Notes: generated from the sequence alone by a model not told the origin. A stretch of 64,000 bases of DNA from Balneola sp. (GCA_002694685.1 NZMW01000017.1:124001-188000); one strand, 5' to 3'. Counted from the first letter of the stretch, positions 35,685 to 44,580 are shown. Numbers and translations: made by a program.

Positions 35685-35698
35685 GTTTTAATTAAAAC
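35685..35698 (-). promoter_or_regulatory. Perfect palindrome upstream of the GntR gene
   Basis: GTTTTAATTAAAAC reads the same on both strands. It starts GT and ends AC, as HutC/GntR operators do, and lies 18 bp before the start of the regulator gene. Autoregulation is the simple explanation. Confidence 0.55.
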
Positions 35699-35797
35699 TA
35701 AAATAATCAAACGCTGAAAAAATAACCATACCTGTTAATACAACTTAATAAATGTTGATAATGATGTTATTTGAATTTTTCTACAACACTCTTCCGC

Positions 35798-35833
35798 ATT
35801 TAAGCTTCATTTAAGGTTTGACCTTTATATTTG
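35798..35833 (+). promoter_or_regulatory. Island promoter P5 for the DUF302 operon
   Basis: ATTTAAG at 35798 and 35809, both perfect, 11 bp apart with CTTC between; this is the island box read on its gene's own strand. After 10 bp comes TATATTTG (35826-35833), a perfect match to TAnnTTTG. The box ends 81 bp before the DUF302 start. Confidence 0.78.
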
Positions 35834-35895
35834 GAGTGGTGTTTACTTGTATTAACAAGTAATTATATAACATTAAAACATTAGGAAAGAATAGC

Positions 35896-36282
35896 ATGAA
35901 TTACTTCACTTCAAAGAAAGTAAAACTTTCATTCGATCAGGCCATTGCCAAAGTAACTGAGCTTCTCAAAGAAGAGGGATTCGGTGTGTTGACGGAAATT
36001 GACGTCAAAGACACCTTGAAAAAGAAACTGGATGTAGACTTTAAAAAATACAGAATATTGGGCGCTTGCAACCCCAATTTTGCGCACGTAGCGCTGCAGG
36101 CGGAAGACAAAATAGGGGTAATGCTACCCTGCAACGTCATTGTGGAAGAACATGAGGATGGCACGGTGGAAGTTTCTGCCGTTAATCCGGTGGCTTCCAT
36201 GCAAGCCGTTACCAATGATGATCTGCATCCTATTGCAGGCCAGGTAAGAGATAAATTAGATAAGGTAATCGGCAATCTTTAA
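35896..36282 (+). CDS. DUF302 protein
   Basis: 128 residues, no signal peptide. The DUF302 fold is recognised by 'SFDQAIAKVTELLKEEGFGV', 'DFKKYRILGACNPNFAHVAL' and 'GVMLPCNVIVEEHEDGTVEV'. Members are small cytoplasmic proteins often found in sulfur-oxidation or metal-resistance loci; the biochemical role is unknown. The two cysteines (in GACNP and LPCNV) are family features and might bind a thiol metal. It is the first gene behind promoter P5. Confidence 0.9.
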   Translation: MNYFTSKKVKLSFDQAIAKVTELLKEEGFGVLTEIDVKDTLKKKLDVDFKKYRILGACNPNFAHVALQAEDKIGVMLPCNVIVEEHEDGTVEVSAVNPVASMQAVTNDDLHPIAGQVRDKLDKVIGNL

Positions 36283-36327
36283 TAAATAATTCAACTAATA
36301 ATTAATTCAAACACAAAGGTGACTACT

Positions 36328-36807
36328 ATGAAACGGTTAACACTAATTTTATCAGCTCTTTTTCTTTTTACAAGTATCGGTTTTGCCCAACAGCAAAACA
36401 AAGATATGCAAATGAAAAAACAACAGATGCAGGAAATGATGCAGGATTCCACCATGCGCTCTATGATGATGGATCATATGGCACAAAACCCCGAAATGCG
36501 CAAGCAGATGATGCAAAAAATGGTGGGATCTGTAGGCATGGGTCAATCAGCCATGATGAAAAACATGAAGAATAATCCTGAAATGAAACAGCGCATGCAA
36601 AAACACATGGAGATGATGCAGTCTATGATGGACGGCAATATGGATCAGTCTAAAATGATGGACATGAAGAGCGATTCATCCATGATGAAGATGAATATGA
36701 TGTGCATGCAGATGATGATGCAGGGCGATATAATGGATCAAAAAGGCATGATGGATAAGGACGATAAGGGGTCTGGAAATGGAAATCACGAACAACATCA
36801 CAAGTAG
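36328..36807 (+). CDS. Exported Met-rich protein, likely Cu/Ag-binding
   Basis: About 159 residues from ATG 36328, which follows AAAGGTG at good spacing; an in-frame GTG at 36319 lies inside that ribosome site. A signal peptide ends near residue 20 (GFAQ). The mature protein is dominated by Met in MM or MxxM groups ('MQKMVGSVGMGQSAMMKNMK', 'SMMKMNMMCMQMMMQGD') with few aromatics. Met-rich periplasmic proteins bind Cu(I) or Ag(I) weakly and act as a sponge or carrier. No fold family is recognised. It is 45 bp after DUF302. Confidence 0.8.
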   Translation: MKRLTLILSALFLFTSIGFAQQQNKDMQMKKQQMQEMMQDSTMRSMMMDHMAQNPEMRKQMMQKMVGSVGMGQSAMMKNMKNNPEMKQRMQKHMEMMQSMMDGNMDQSKMMDMKSDSSMMKMNMMCMQMMMQGDIMDQKGMMDKDDKGSGNGNHEQHHK

Positions 36808-36813
36808 AATATA

Positions 36814-36856
36814 ATTAGGAATTTTTCTGGGGCTAGTACCCCGGTCAGTTCCTAAT
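36814..36856 (+). promoter_or_regulatory. Two-part hairpin within the DUF302 operon
   Basis: Outer arms ATTAGGAA (36814) and TTCCTAAT (36849) enclose an inner stem GGGG / CCCC (36829-36842) with loop CTAGTA. It lies 6 bp after the Met-rich gene stop and before the SHOCT gene. It lacks a T-run, so RNA processing, stabilisation or weak attenuation is more likely than full termination. Confidence 0.55.
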
Positions 36857-36879
36857 CCTAAAATAATGGAGCAATTATT

Positions 36880-37113
36880 ATGCATTGGTTTAACGGATTC
36901 GGAGGTGGTTGGATGATGATTTTCTGGTGGATATTGATAATCGCCGTAATTGTGGTACTGGTGAAATGGGCCGCCACATCAACCGGCGGCTGGCCCGGCA
37001 ACGGCAATAACAGGCTAAACAAGAGCGCCTTAGACATCCTGGAAGAACGATATGCCCGGGGTGAAATCGGCAAGGAAGAGTACGAAGAGAAAAAAAAGGA
37101 TCTGATGCGTTAG
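36880..37113 (+). CDS. Small SHOCT-domain membrane protein
   Basis: 77 residues. One membrane helix (about 8-32, 'WMMIFWWILIIAVIVVLVKW') and a C-terminal SHOCT motif 'LDILEERYARGEIGKEEYEE'. SHOCT peptides are short oligomerisation helices found at ends of diverse proteins. Two more single-helix SHOCT proteins lie in this island at 59630 and 63160, each first in its operon. Role unknown; perhaps a membrane adaptor. Confidence 0.88.
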   Translation: MHWFNGFGGGWMMIFWWILIIAVIVVLVKWAATSTGGWPGNGNNRLNKSALDILEERYARGEIGKEEYEEKKKDLMR

Positions 37114-37221
37114 CAAAACGAACTGCACATCTGAATATTGAACAATCAGTTTGTACACAAACAATAAACAACTATGAAATTCTAAATCAGAACTTGAACA
37201 TCAAACACAAAAGCTTTAAAA

Positions 37222-37521
37222 ATGAAAGTACTTATTTTAGCAACCAAAGACTGCAATCATCGCCCTCAATTAGAAATGAGATTGAAGAAAATGGATATAC
37301 CTTATACAGTAAAGTATGTTGAAGAACATCCTGAACTGGCTGCCCGTTTCAATATACGTTCTTCACCAAACATGATCGTTGATGGAGAAGTTGTATTTCG
37401 AGGCGAGCGCGAACAATCTCTTCCCACTAAGCAAGAACTTAAAATGCTCTTCTCTCTGAAATTATTTGATCAGGGCAAAAAAAATCTGCCCCCAAAGACA
37501 GCTTTGAGTAATGACATATAA
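37222..37521 (+). CDS. Thioredoxin/glutaredoxin-like small protein
   Basis: 99 residues. 'MKVLILATKDCNHRPQLEMR' puts Cys11 at the position of the active site of a thioredoxin fold, but the second cysteine is missing (C-N-H-R). 'YVEEHPELAARFNIRSSPNM' supplies the cis-Pro strand and 'IVDGEVVFRGE' the last strands. A mono-Cys member could bind metal or glutathione-like thiols rather than reduce disulfides. It lies in the DUF302 operon before the rhodanese gene. Confidence 0.8.
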   Translation: MKVLILATKDCNHRPQLEMRLKKMDIPYTVKYVEEHPELAARFNIRSSPNMIVDGEVVFRGEREQSLPTKQELKMLFSLKLFDQGKKNLPPKTALSNDI

Positions 37522-37604
37522 AGAAGCATTCAGCTCAATAGAATTCTCAGCAAGTAGTGGAAGAAATATTTAAAAATCAATTCCCAAAATATAGATAAAA
37601 TAGA

Positions 37605-38075
37605 ATGGACAAAGGAGAACAGTTCCTGGAGCGTATCACACAAAGAGAAAAAATGCAAATGATTCCCCGGTATATTTCGGATACTAAGGGATTGGTAACG
37701 GTAGATGTTACGTGGGGAGAAATTCAACCGATTCAGGCCGCCGAAGGAGTACAAACCATCGGTGAATGTGAGATAATCGAGCATCTTGAAAAGGGACTAC
37801 CGGTGGTTGACGTACGGGCTCCCGGTACGCGTCATGGAGTGGGTATCCCCGGAACATCTGCCATTCCCCTTTCAGATATCGTGGACCGTATGGATGAGCT
37901 GGACCGGTCAAAGCCGACTGTTTTCTTCTGCAACGGGCCGCAGTGCCCGCAGTCGCAAAAGGCGATCAATATGCTGCTTGAGGCAGGGTATCCCGCCGAA
38001 AAAATATGGTATTACCGCGGCGGCATGCACGACTGGATCACCCTGGGACTGCCAGTTACCGAAAATGGGGAATGA
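37605..38075 (+). CDS. Rhodanese-domain sulfurtransferase-like protein
   Basis: 156 residues. The rhodanese part starts near residue 60: 'KGLPVVDVRAPGTRHGVGIP', active loop 'FFCNGPQCPQSQKAINMLLE' with the catalytic-type Cys, and 'WYYRGGMHDWITLGLPV'. It may move sulfane sulfur. The second cysteine in the loop (C-N-G-P-Q-C) is often seen in metal- or redox-linked members. It is the last gene of the P5 operon and converges with the minus-strand run, 9 bp between the stops. Confidence 0.9.
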   Translation: MDKGEQFLERITQREKMQMIPRYISDTKGLVTVDVTWGEIQPIQAAEGVQTIGECEIIEHLEKGLPVVDVRAPGTRHGVGIPGTSAIPLSDIVDRMDELDRSKPTVFFCNGPQCPQSQKAINMLLEAGYPAEKIWYYRGGMHDWITLGLPVTENGE

Positions 38076-38084
38076 CGATTCGGG

Positions 38085-38783
38085 TCAAATCAACCGGATC
38101 ACAAAATAGCTGTCATCGTCTTCACTGGTAAATTTTTGCCAGATAATTCCCCGGTCCTTGTCAATGATTTCAATAACACGGTACCCAAATCCTTTCACCT
38201 TAATGCCCATTACATACACACCAATATCTACTCCCGAGTTAATTTGATACTGCTCGGTCTGCAGGGTATCGTTGGATACCACACGCCGTTCGTAGATGGT
38301 AATTTTGCTTTTTCCGCCCAAAAATCCAACCAAACCCTTGTCGATATTCAAAGCAAATTCAATAGGTTTCATCTCCCAGCCGGGCTCGGGAGAAATCGGG
38401 TAGAATGTTTTCGAATCTAACAAATTGACTTTAATTTCACTGCCCTTGCCATAGTCGGTAAAAGAGAAAACATTCAAAAGCACTTGTTGTTCGTCCGGCC
38501 GACAAGTATAAAGAGTTTTGGTACTGTCCTGGAGTTCACCGTTAGCATTATATGAATAAAGTTCAACAGGCAGGCGGTAGGTATTGGTGTTTTCTTGAAT
38601 AGAGCCGACAATTAGCTTTTGGTATGACTCCAATTCTCCCTCTTTGCTATAGTTACATTTTTTGTATCGGTTGCCATCAATTTCAAACAATAGCATTTCC
38701 TCAGATTGTTGGGCCTGAAGGAGGTGGACCGGAAGCAAAACCGCCAAAAGGATAATGCTTAGGAAATAAGTAATGATGCGCAT
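38085..38783 (-). CDS. Exported protein of unknown function at the end of the complex I-like operon
   Basis: 232 residues from ATG 38783, which gives a clean signal peptide (1-24, ending HLLQAQ). The frame is open back to 38894, but that would overlap the upstream gene by about 100 bp, so the later start is chosen, 13 bp after the channel gene. The mature part is a beta-rich fold with 'LLFEIDGNRYKKCNYSKEGE' and 'EMKPIEFALNIDKGLVGFLG', vaguely like DUF3108. No family is sure. Its place as last gene after the channel suggests a periplasmic partner of the complex. Confidence 0.65.
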   Translation of the reverse strand: MRIITYFLSIILLAVLLPVHLLQAQQSEEMLLFEIDGNRYKKCNYSKEGELESYQKLIVGSIQENTNTYRLPVELYSYNANGELQDSTKTLYTCRPDEQQVLLNVFSFTDYGKGSEIKVNLLDSKTFYPISPEPGWEMKPIEFALNIDKGLVGFLGGKSKITIYERRVVSNDTLQTEQYQINSGVDIGVYVMGIKVKGFGYRVIEIIDKDRGIIWQKFTSEDDDSYFVIRLI

Positions 38784-38796
38784 GAGGAATAGGTGC

Positions 38797-39831
38797 TTAT
38801 TTAAAATTGTTTTTGTTCGATTGCTTTTGGTAAACTTCATTCCAGCTCCAACCATTACTACGTAACAATCCATGCAATGAACTTCTGCGTTCATTCATTT
38901 CATAACTATTTGAAGACATGGCTTGATGCTCTTTTAATGGAACATTCCTGGATTTTAGGTATTCAATATCCAGCGGAAACCTATCGATTTCTTCCGGCAT
39001 TTGATGGTAATGACGGCGTGCTGTGTCCAAAAATTTGGTAATCGCGTCTCTGAGCGGTGCAATATCCTGTTCCCGCCATCTGTTTGGTTCAACATAATGA
39101 ATCAAAATTGTTATTGCTTCATCTACATTTACCAAATTGATGGATACTGATTCATCCCTTGCCGTACTGTAGAAATAATGCACAGCCGGGTGGGCATAGT
39201 GATTCTGGTTATGTTTATTGATCATCTCCCTGAGCTTGATTGAAAAATCTGGCAACATTATGAAATGCTCTTCTTCACAAGAATACAGATTGATGAGAAT
39301 TTCTTCAGGTGTATCTCCCATGTTTGCTATAAAAAGGCTGAGATTTCTTTTGTGGATCACCGCCGTGGTCAGGCTCATCAGATAAGTCATGGCGGTAGTT
39401 ATGAAAATAAAGCCGGCAAATGAAAAGGCGGCCATTATAATCTGCCACCCTTCGGAACCCGGTATATAGTCACCTACTCCCAGGGTGGAAAGGGTATATC
39501 CGCTTACATACAGCTTGGTAAGAACGCTTGCGGCAGATCCTGTGCCTGCTTCTACTATAGAGCGGGGATCGCTGACGAGCAGCAGGAAAAATCCGATCCA
39601 TAGAAGCCCAATCCACATTCCAAGTAGAAAAAGGATATGCGTTACCCCGGAGTAGCGCAACGCGTTTCGCCGGGGGATATATCTGTTTAAAAAAAGGAAA
39701 AGGGCCGAGAGGAACCTGCTCGTCAACCGTGACAGGTACCCCGCCCCGTTGAAGGAAAGCGTGGTATAGAAAAAGTCGTAAGCAATTACGACAAGAAGGA
39801 CAATACCCAAAATAAGATAAAATGCATGCAT
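38797..39831 (-). CDS. Two-TM potassium-channel-like protein with cytoplasmic tail
   Basis: 344 residues. A first helix at 3-22, another at about 64-88, then a pore region with the filter 'TLSTLGVGDYIPGSEGW' and a last helix (about 130-155). T-L-G-V-G-D-Y is a variant of the K+ filter T-V-G-Y-G-D. The C-terminal 180 residues are soluble, without an obvious RCK/TrkA domain. It lies 13 bp after nuoN and is cotranscribed with the complex I-like genes, an unusual partnership. Selectivity for K+ is inferred. Confidence 0.85.
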   Translation of the reverse strand: MHAFYLILGIVLLVVIAYDFFYTTLSFNGAGYLSRLTSRFLSALFLFLNRYIPRRNALRYSGVTHILFLLGMWIGLLWIGFFLLLVSDPRSIVEAGTGSAASVLTKLYVSGYTLSTLGVGDYIPGSEGWQIIMAAFSFAGFIFITTAMTYLMSLTTAVIHKRNLSLFIANMGDTPEEILINLYSCEEEHFIMLPDFSIKLREMINKHNQNHYAHPAVHYFYSTARDESVSINLVNVDEAITILIHYVEPNRWREQDIAPLRDAITKFLDTARRHYHQMPEEIDRFPLDIEYLKSRNVPLKEHQAMSSNSYEMNERRSSLHGLLRSNGWSWNEVYQKQSNKNNFK

Positions 39832-39844
39832 GCTTAGTCGATTT

Positions 39845-41206
39845 TTAGGTCAGAAACCATTGAACACCGATCCCCACAACTACCGTTAAGACAAATGTGC
39901 TTATCCATACGAAGGATGTTCCCGGAGCGTAAGTTCTGATTTGCCCATCTTCGGCTTCCTGAAAAAACATGGGTACCACAATCCGCATATAAACTGCAAG
40001 AGAAATTGCGCTGTTCAGGATGGCAACAACCGCCAGCCAGCTATATCCGGATTCTATGGCTGCCCCAAACAGTAGAAATTTGCCGGCAAAGCCGGCCAGG
40101 GGCGGCATCCCTACCAGGGAGAGCAGGAAAATGGTCATACCCACCGCCTGCCAGGGCCGGCGTTTTCCCATGCCTTTAAAATCGTCCAGCCGGGTGCCTT
40201 CGCCCAAAGTAATGGCAAAAGCGCCTGCGTTCATAAGCAGGTATGCTACCCCAAAAACCACCATTGAATCGATCGCAAGCGTACTTTGTCCCACTCCGAT
40301 TACTCCCAACAGATAATACCCTGACTGTGCAATAGTGGAGTAGGCCAGCAGCCGGATCACATTGTCCTGCCACAGCGCTACCACATTGCCAAAGGTCATG
40401 GACAGCGCGGCCAGCACGGCCAGGATCAACGGCCAGTCAACAAGGGAAACCGGAAGATCACGAACCACCTGCGCGAGTGCAAACAGGGCCCCTATCTTGG
40501 GAACTACCGACAGGTAGGCGGCTATGGAGACGGGTGCGCCCTCAAAAGTGTCGGGCGTCCAGAAATGGACGGGAAACAGGGAAGCCGCATAGCCGATTCC
40601 AATTACCAGGGTAATAAAGCCGAACATAACGGCATAAGAGGATAAGTCAGGATTGTTAATCCCGGAAATCAGCGTCGTTCCGGCAAGGCCCGCCCAGAAG
40701 GTTAGCCCGAAAAGCATGATGGCTCCGGCTACTGATCCGTAAATAAAGTACTTCATCGCTCCTTCGCTGGAAGGGTCGTTCCTGGGGTGAGCTGCCATGG
40801 CCATACCGGCAAGAGTACTAATAAGCAGGCCCAGTACAATGAACATGAGATCTCCGCTGCCCGCCAAAATCATGGCTCCCAAGGCTGAAAAGCCCATCAG
40901 GCTGTATATGGTGCCTTCGCGGGCCGAATCTTTCAGCTCCGATCGGCCCAGCAAAGCAAAAAGGATGGTTGCCGGCCCCAGAATGATGACGGCCCACAAG
41001 CTGAGTGCGTCAACACGGAAGGTAGTGGAAAAAGCTGTTGTGTCTGTCCCCAGCATATCTACGGCAACACCGGTGGCTGTGAGCATGCCAACCACCAAAG
41101 CCCATAGTGCAGCCCGGGGTAATCGGGCCATTTCCAGGCATAACACGATAACCGTGGTGGATAAAACAATAAGCTGTGGTGAAATATTCAGTAAATCAGT
41201 TGCCAT
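39845..41206 (-). CDS. nuoN: NuoN-like antiporter subunit of the complex I-like cluster
   Basis: 453 residues with about 14 hydrophobic segments. Landmarks: 'LFPVHFWTPDTFEGAPVSIA', 'VPKIGALFALAQVV' (Lys of the central relay), and 'GMPPLAGFAGKFLLFGAAIE' (C-terminal Lys). At the site usually 'xxIKRLxAYSSI' the protein has 'NVIRLLAYSTIAQSGYY', so one relay Lys is replaced. Length is near the usual 480. It is a proton/cation channel-like subunit and the last nuo gene, 5 bp after nuoM. Confidence 0.92.
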   Translation of the reverse strand: MATDLLNISPQLIVLSTTVIVLCLEMARLPRAALWALVVGMLTATGVAVDMLGTDTTAFSTTFRVDALSLWAVIILGPATILFALLGRSELKDSAREGTIYSLMGFSALGAMILAGSGDLMFIVLGLLISTLAGMAMAAHPRNDPSSEGAMKYFIYGSVAGAIMLFGLTFWAGLAGTTLISGINNPDLSSYAVMFGFITLVIGIGYAASLFPVHFWTPDTFEGAPVSIAAYLSVVPKIGALFALAQVVRDLPVSLVDWPLILAVLAALSMTFGNVVALWQDNVIRLLAYSTIAQSGYYLLGVIGVGQSTLAIDSMVVFGVAYLLMNAGAFAITLGEGTRLDDFKGMGKRRPWQAVGMTIFLLSLVGMPPLAGFAGKFLLFGAAIESGYSWLAVVAILNSAISLAVYMRIVVPMFFQEAEDGQIRTYAPGTSFVWISTFVLTVVVGIGVQWFLT

Positions 41207-41211
41207 CGTTA

Positions 41212-42690
41212 TTACAGTCCGAAGAAATTAGTTGTAGCATGAATCATCGAGAGCAGGGAATCGGGATATACTCCAATCAGTATGGTAGCTAATATCAAAG
41301 GAACAATAGCCCACAGCTCTCGGCTTCCCAAATCTTTAAGTCCGGTAAATCCTTCCGGCAAGGTACCTAAAAATACTTTTTGAATAGCCCTCAGGTACAG
41401 GGCTGTAGTAATCGGCAAGCCAATGATGATGATCCCGACGGCGACCGGGTACACATCAAAGCCGCCTAAAAAGATTTGAAACTCGGCAGGGAAATGAGCC
41501 AGCCCGGGCAGTCCCAGAGAAGCAAAGGCCGCGAGCATAAAAAGTCCGCTTAATATTGGATAGGTTTTTAGCAGACCGGTCATTTCGTTCATTTCCCGCG
41601 TACCAGTGCGATCCTGAAGAGCTCCTACCAGCAGGAAAAGCACCCCTGTAACCACACCGTGGCTTATCATTTGAAGTACCGCTCCGTCCAGGGCAATCAT
41701 TCCGGATGTGGTAGTGGTGACGGCTGCTATGGCCACACCAAATATCAGATACCCCATGTGGTTTACACTGGTGTAGGCCACCATCCGTTTGATGTCGGTT
41801 TGGGCCAAGGCTACGAAAGCCCCGTACAGCGCTGTAAAGACGGCAATGACGATGACGTAAGGTGCAAATTCACGAAATGCATCAGGCGTCATTTGCAATG
41901 GAAAGCGAATAAAACCATAGGTGCCCAGTTTCAGCAACACCCCCGCCAGGATGGCACTTCCGGCAGCAGGTGCTTCGGTGTGAGCCAAAGGAAGCCACGT
42001 ATGGAATGGGAAAAGCGGTGTTTTAATAGCAAAAGCGATAAATAATCCCCAGAACGTAAGCGTAGCTGCAAGTCCGGTTATGGTAGGATTTGTTATCAAC
42101 TGTTGTATGTCAAACGTATTGGTATCGGAAAAAAGATACAGCGCCAAAAACGCCAGCAGCAGAAACAAACTGCCTATCAGGGTATAGATAAAGAAAGTTA
42201 AAGCCGCCTTTTTGCGATGTTCGTGCCCCCATTTGGCTATGATAAAATACATGCCAACAAGAGTGATTTCAAAAAACACGTAAAAAAGGAAGAGGTCAAG
42301 CGAAAGGAATACCCCAAGACAGGCGGTCTCCAGCATCAAAACCAGTTGAATAAAGATATTGGCGCTATCCTTGATCTTTGCAGAAAAAATCAGCGAGGTC
42401 AGGAACAAAAATGCCGTCAACAGCACCAGGGGAAAGCTAATGCCGTCCACTCCCAACCGGTAAGCTATGCCTAAGGATGGTATCCAGCTGAGTTCTTCAA
42501 CTTGTGACAAACTGCTGCCTATACCCTGTATCCAGATCATAATAGCAGCCAACAGGGTGAGTGACGCGAAGGCTATCCCAATACCATAGGCGGTTTTGGT
42601 TTGTTTGGGGCGGAGTACCATAATGACAAGTGCCCCTATAACCGGCAAGAATGTAGTGATTGAGAGCAATGGTAATGATGAAAAATCCAT
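41212..42690 (-). CDS. nuoM: NuoM-like antiporter subunit of the complex I-like cluster
   Basis: 492 residues. The TM5 Glu is kept in 'FYVFFEITLVGMYFIIAKWG', the two relay Lys in 'FAIKTPLFPFHTWLPLAHTE' and 'GVLLKLGTYGFIRFPLQM', the interface motif in 'LAQTDIKRMVAYTSVNHMGY', and the C-terminal acidic site in 'LAHFPAEFQIFLGGF'. This is a complete set for ion transfer, so the antiporter module is not decayed even though the redox module is missing. 3 bp lie between nuoL and nuoM. Confidence 0.94.
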   Translation of the reverse strand: MDFSSLPLLSITTFLPVIGALVIMVLRPKQTKTAYGIGIAFASLTLLAAIMIWIQGIGSSLSQVEELSWIPSLGIAYRLGVDGISFPLVLLTAFLFLTSLIFSAKIKDSANIFIQLVLMLETACLGVFLSLDLFLFYVFFEITLVGMYFIIAKWGHEHRKKAALTFFIYTLIGSLFLLLAFLALYLFSDTNTFDIQQLITNPTITGLAATLTFWGLFIAFAIKTPLFPFHTWLPLAHTEAPAAGSAILAGVLLKLGTYGFIRFPLQMTPDAFREFAPYVIVIAVFTALYGAFVALAQTDIKRMVAYTSVNHMGYLIFGVAIAAVTTTTSGMIALDGAVLQMISHGVVTGVLFLLVGALQDRTGTREMNEMTGLLKTYPILSGLFMLAAFASLGLPGLAHFPAEFQIFLGGFDVYPVAVGIIIIGLPITTALYLRAIQKVFLGTLPEGFTGLKDLGSRELWAIVPLILATILIGVYPDSLLSMIHATTNFFGL

Positions 42691-42693
42691 GAT

Positions 42694-44580
42694 TTACAGA
42701 TAGGTTAGTGATAAAATAATTAAAGCTAAGATCATACCGTACACCGACCATGCTAGTTCGCGGTGAACCAGTCCCGATTGAATGTTCCGCCCGTATTGGC
42801 CCAGTCGCTGGATGGATGCCACCAAGCCGGCAATCCACTCCACAATGCCGCGATCGTCCGTTATTTGGGACCATTGGCCGATGTTCAGATTGAATGTCCC
42901 GATTTGGTCGATCACAAAAGCCATCGCACGGTCCGGCACATTGGCCAGCCAGCGCGCCAACATTAAAAACGCCTTGCCAATCTCAAAGACAGATTGAAGC
43001 AGAAATTGTTCGATCAGGTTTGCGCCGGTTGCCAGCATCTGAAACGGTTGCACGATAACATTGGTGTAGCCGCCTGCTACGGGATAGTTATCCCGGAAAA
43101 ACATCCACACCTGGGTTTTAAAGATGGGAGCGGTGGCAAACCAGCCTGCTGCCAAACCAAGAAAAGCAGCTCCAAGCCCGCTTATCATGGCAATGTTGTC
43201 TTTTGGAATGGAAAAACCTGACGTTTCAACCAAAGGATCCAGAAACAACCAGCCTGCAATAACAGCCGTTACCAGGGTTAGAAATCCGAGATGCATCCAA
43301 GGCAGTTTCTTTGGCTTTTCTTCCGGTTCGCTGTGTCCTTTCCATAAAATTCCGAATGCGCGGCCCATATAGATAGCAGTAAAAAAAGCTCCAATCAGCA
43401 CAGCGGAAAAGTACCATGAGGCCGGGTCGGCCTGCAGGCCTGCCGTCAGGATGGCATCCTTCGACCAAAAGCCGATTAATGGAGGGATCCCGGCCAGGGC
43501 CAGCCCGGACACGGCGAATCCTGAAAAAGCCAGTTTCAGTTTCTTTCCTGAGCCTTTGAGCTTTTCGTAATTTGTGGAATGCATTTCGTGCTGAAAGATT
43601 CCGGCTCCCAGGAACAAGCTGCTTTTCATGAAAGCGTGGGCAATCAGGTGGGCCAGGGCCGCGGCCGGATACCCGGCGCCAATAGCCAGCGCCATAAAAC
43701 CAAGCTGACTTGAGGTGGACGCGGCAAGCATACGTTTGATATCTTCGGAAAATATGGCAGTTGCACCGGCGAGCAGGATGGTTATTCCTCCCACTAAGCC
43801 GATCAAGAAAAGAGCGTCCGGCGGGAAAAGAGGGAAGGCTTTAAGCAGCAGAATAATACCTGCCGCCACCATTGTGGCCGAATGCAGCAGGGCCGAAACA
43901 GGTGTTGGGCCCGCCATGGCTGCCGAAAGCCAGCTCTGGAAAGGAACCTGTGCCGATTTACCCATTACCGCCAGCAGCAGAGCCAGGGTTCCCACTACAG
44001 AAACGCCCTGTACGGGTTCAGCTAAAATCTGGCTGGACCCGCCGGCAAGAATGATCACGAATACCCCGACATAGAGCCCGAGGTCGGCCACCCGGTTCAT
44101 AATAAACGCTTTGTTTGCGGCGTCACCAGCTTCTTTCTTCCAGTACCAGGTGCCGATCAGCAAATAGGAGGCAAAGCCCATAACCTCCCAGGCTATCACA
44201 AACAAGATCCAGTCTCCGGCTAACACCAACAACTGCATGGCCCCCATAAAAAGCGTTATGCCGCTCCAGAAACGGAGTTTTCCTTTTTCTTCTTTCATAT
44301 ACCCGATGGCATACACTAAAATGAAGGTGGTAATCACAGCGACAACCAGAGCAAGTACGGCCGCCATTTCTGTGGCTTCGAGGCGAAAGGGCATTCCCGG
44401 AAGCCCGGTAAATTGCAGTTGAGTAACAGCGCCGTTCAAAGCGGCCATAAAAAGCAGTATCGAACCGGCCAGAGAGCCTGCTGCCCCGGTTAAGGCTGCA
44501 TACCCTATTTTTTTCCGGGTTACGATAATCCAGGCACTTGCCGCCAGTGGAGCTAATATGGTAAGTAATATTGCTGCCAT
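42694..44580 (-). CDS. nuoL: NuoL-like antiporter subunit of the complex I-like cluster
   Basis: 628 residues, close to E. coli NuoL (613). Conserved ion-path sites: Glu in 'DWILFVIAWEVMGFASYLLI', Lys in 'MGKSAQVPFQSWLSAAMAGP', His/Lys region 'LLHSATMVAAGIILLLKAFP', 'SEDIKRMLAASTSSQLGFMA', and 'PLIGFWSKDAILTAGL'. The C-terminal part has enough length for the lateral helix that clamps NuoM and NuoN. It is thus expected to form the distal arm of an ion pump or antiporter. It lies 7 bp after nuoK. Confidence 0.94.
   Translation of the reverse strand: MAAILLTILAPLAASAWIIVTRKKIGYAALTGAAGSLAGSILLFMAALNGAVTQLQFTGLPGMPFRLEATEMAAVLALVVAVITTFILVYAIGYMKEEKGKLRFWSGITLFMGAMQLLVLAGDWILFVIAWEVMGFASYLLIGTWYWKKEAGDAANKAFIMNRVADLGLYVGVFVIILAGGSSQILAEPVQGVSVVGTLALLLAVMGKSAQVPFQSWLSAAMAGPTPVSALLHSATMVAAGIILLLKAFPLFPPDALFLIGLVGGITILLAGATAIFSEDIKRMLAASTSSQLGFMALAIGAGYPAAALAHLIAHAFMKSSLFLGAGIFQHEMHSTNYEKLKGSGKKLKLAFSGFAVSGLALAGIPPLIGFWSKDAILTAGLQADPASWYFSAVLIGAFFTAIYMGRAFGILWKGHSEPEEKPKKLPWMHLGFLTLVTAVIAGWLFLDPLVETSGFSIPKDNIAMISGLGAAFLGLAAGWFATAPIFKTQVWMFFRDNYPVAGGYTNVIVQPFQMLATGANLIEQFLLQSVFEIGKAFLMLARWLANVPDRAMAFVIDQIGTFNLNIGQWSQITDDRGIVEWIAGLVASIQRLGQYGRNIQSGLVHRELAWSVYGMILALIILSLTYL

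Noticed and set aside
38784-38894. Longer start for the exported protein after the channel gene
   Set aside because: It overlaps the channel gene by about 100 bp and puts a signal peptide in the middle of the protein; ATG 38783 gives a normal signal.
39845-44580. Mrp-type Na+/H+ antiporter operon
   Set aside because: Mrp lacks NuoA-, NuoB/D- and NuoH-like subunits and has small E, F and G subunits, none of which are seen.
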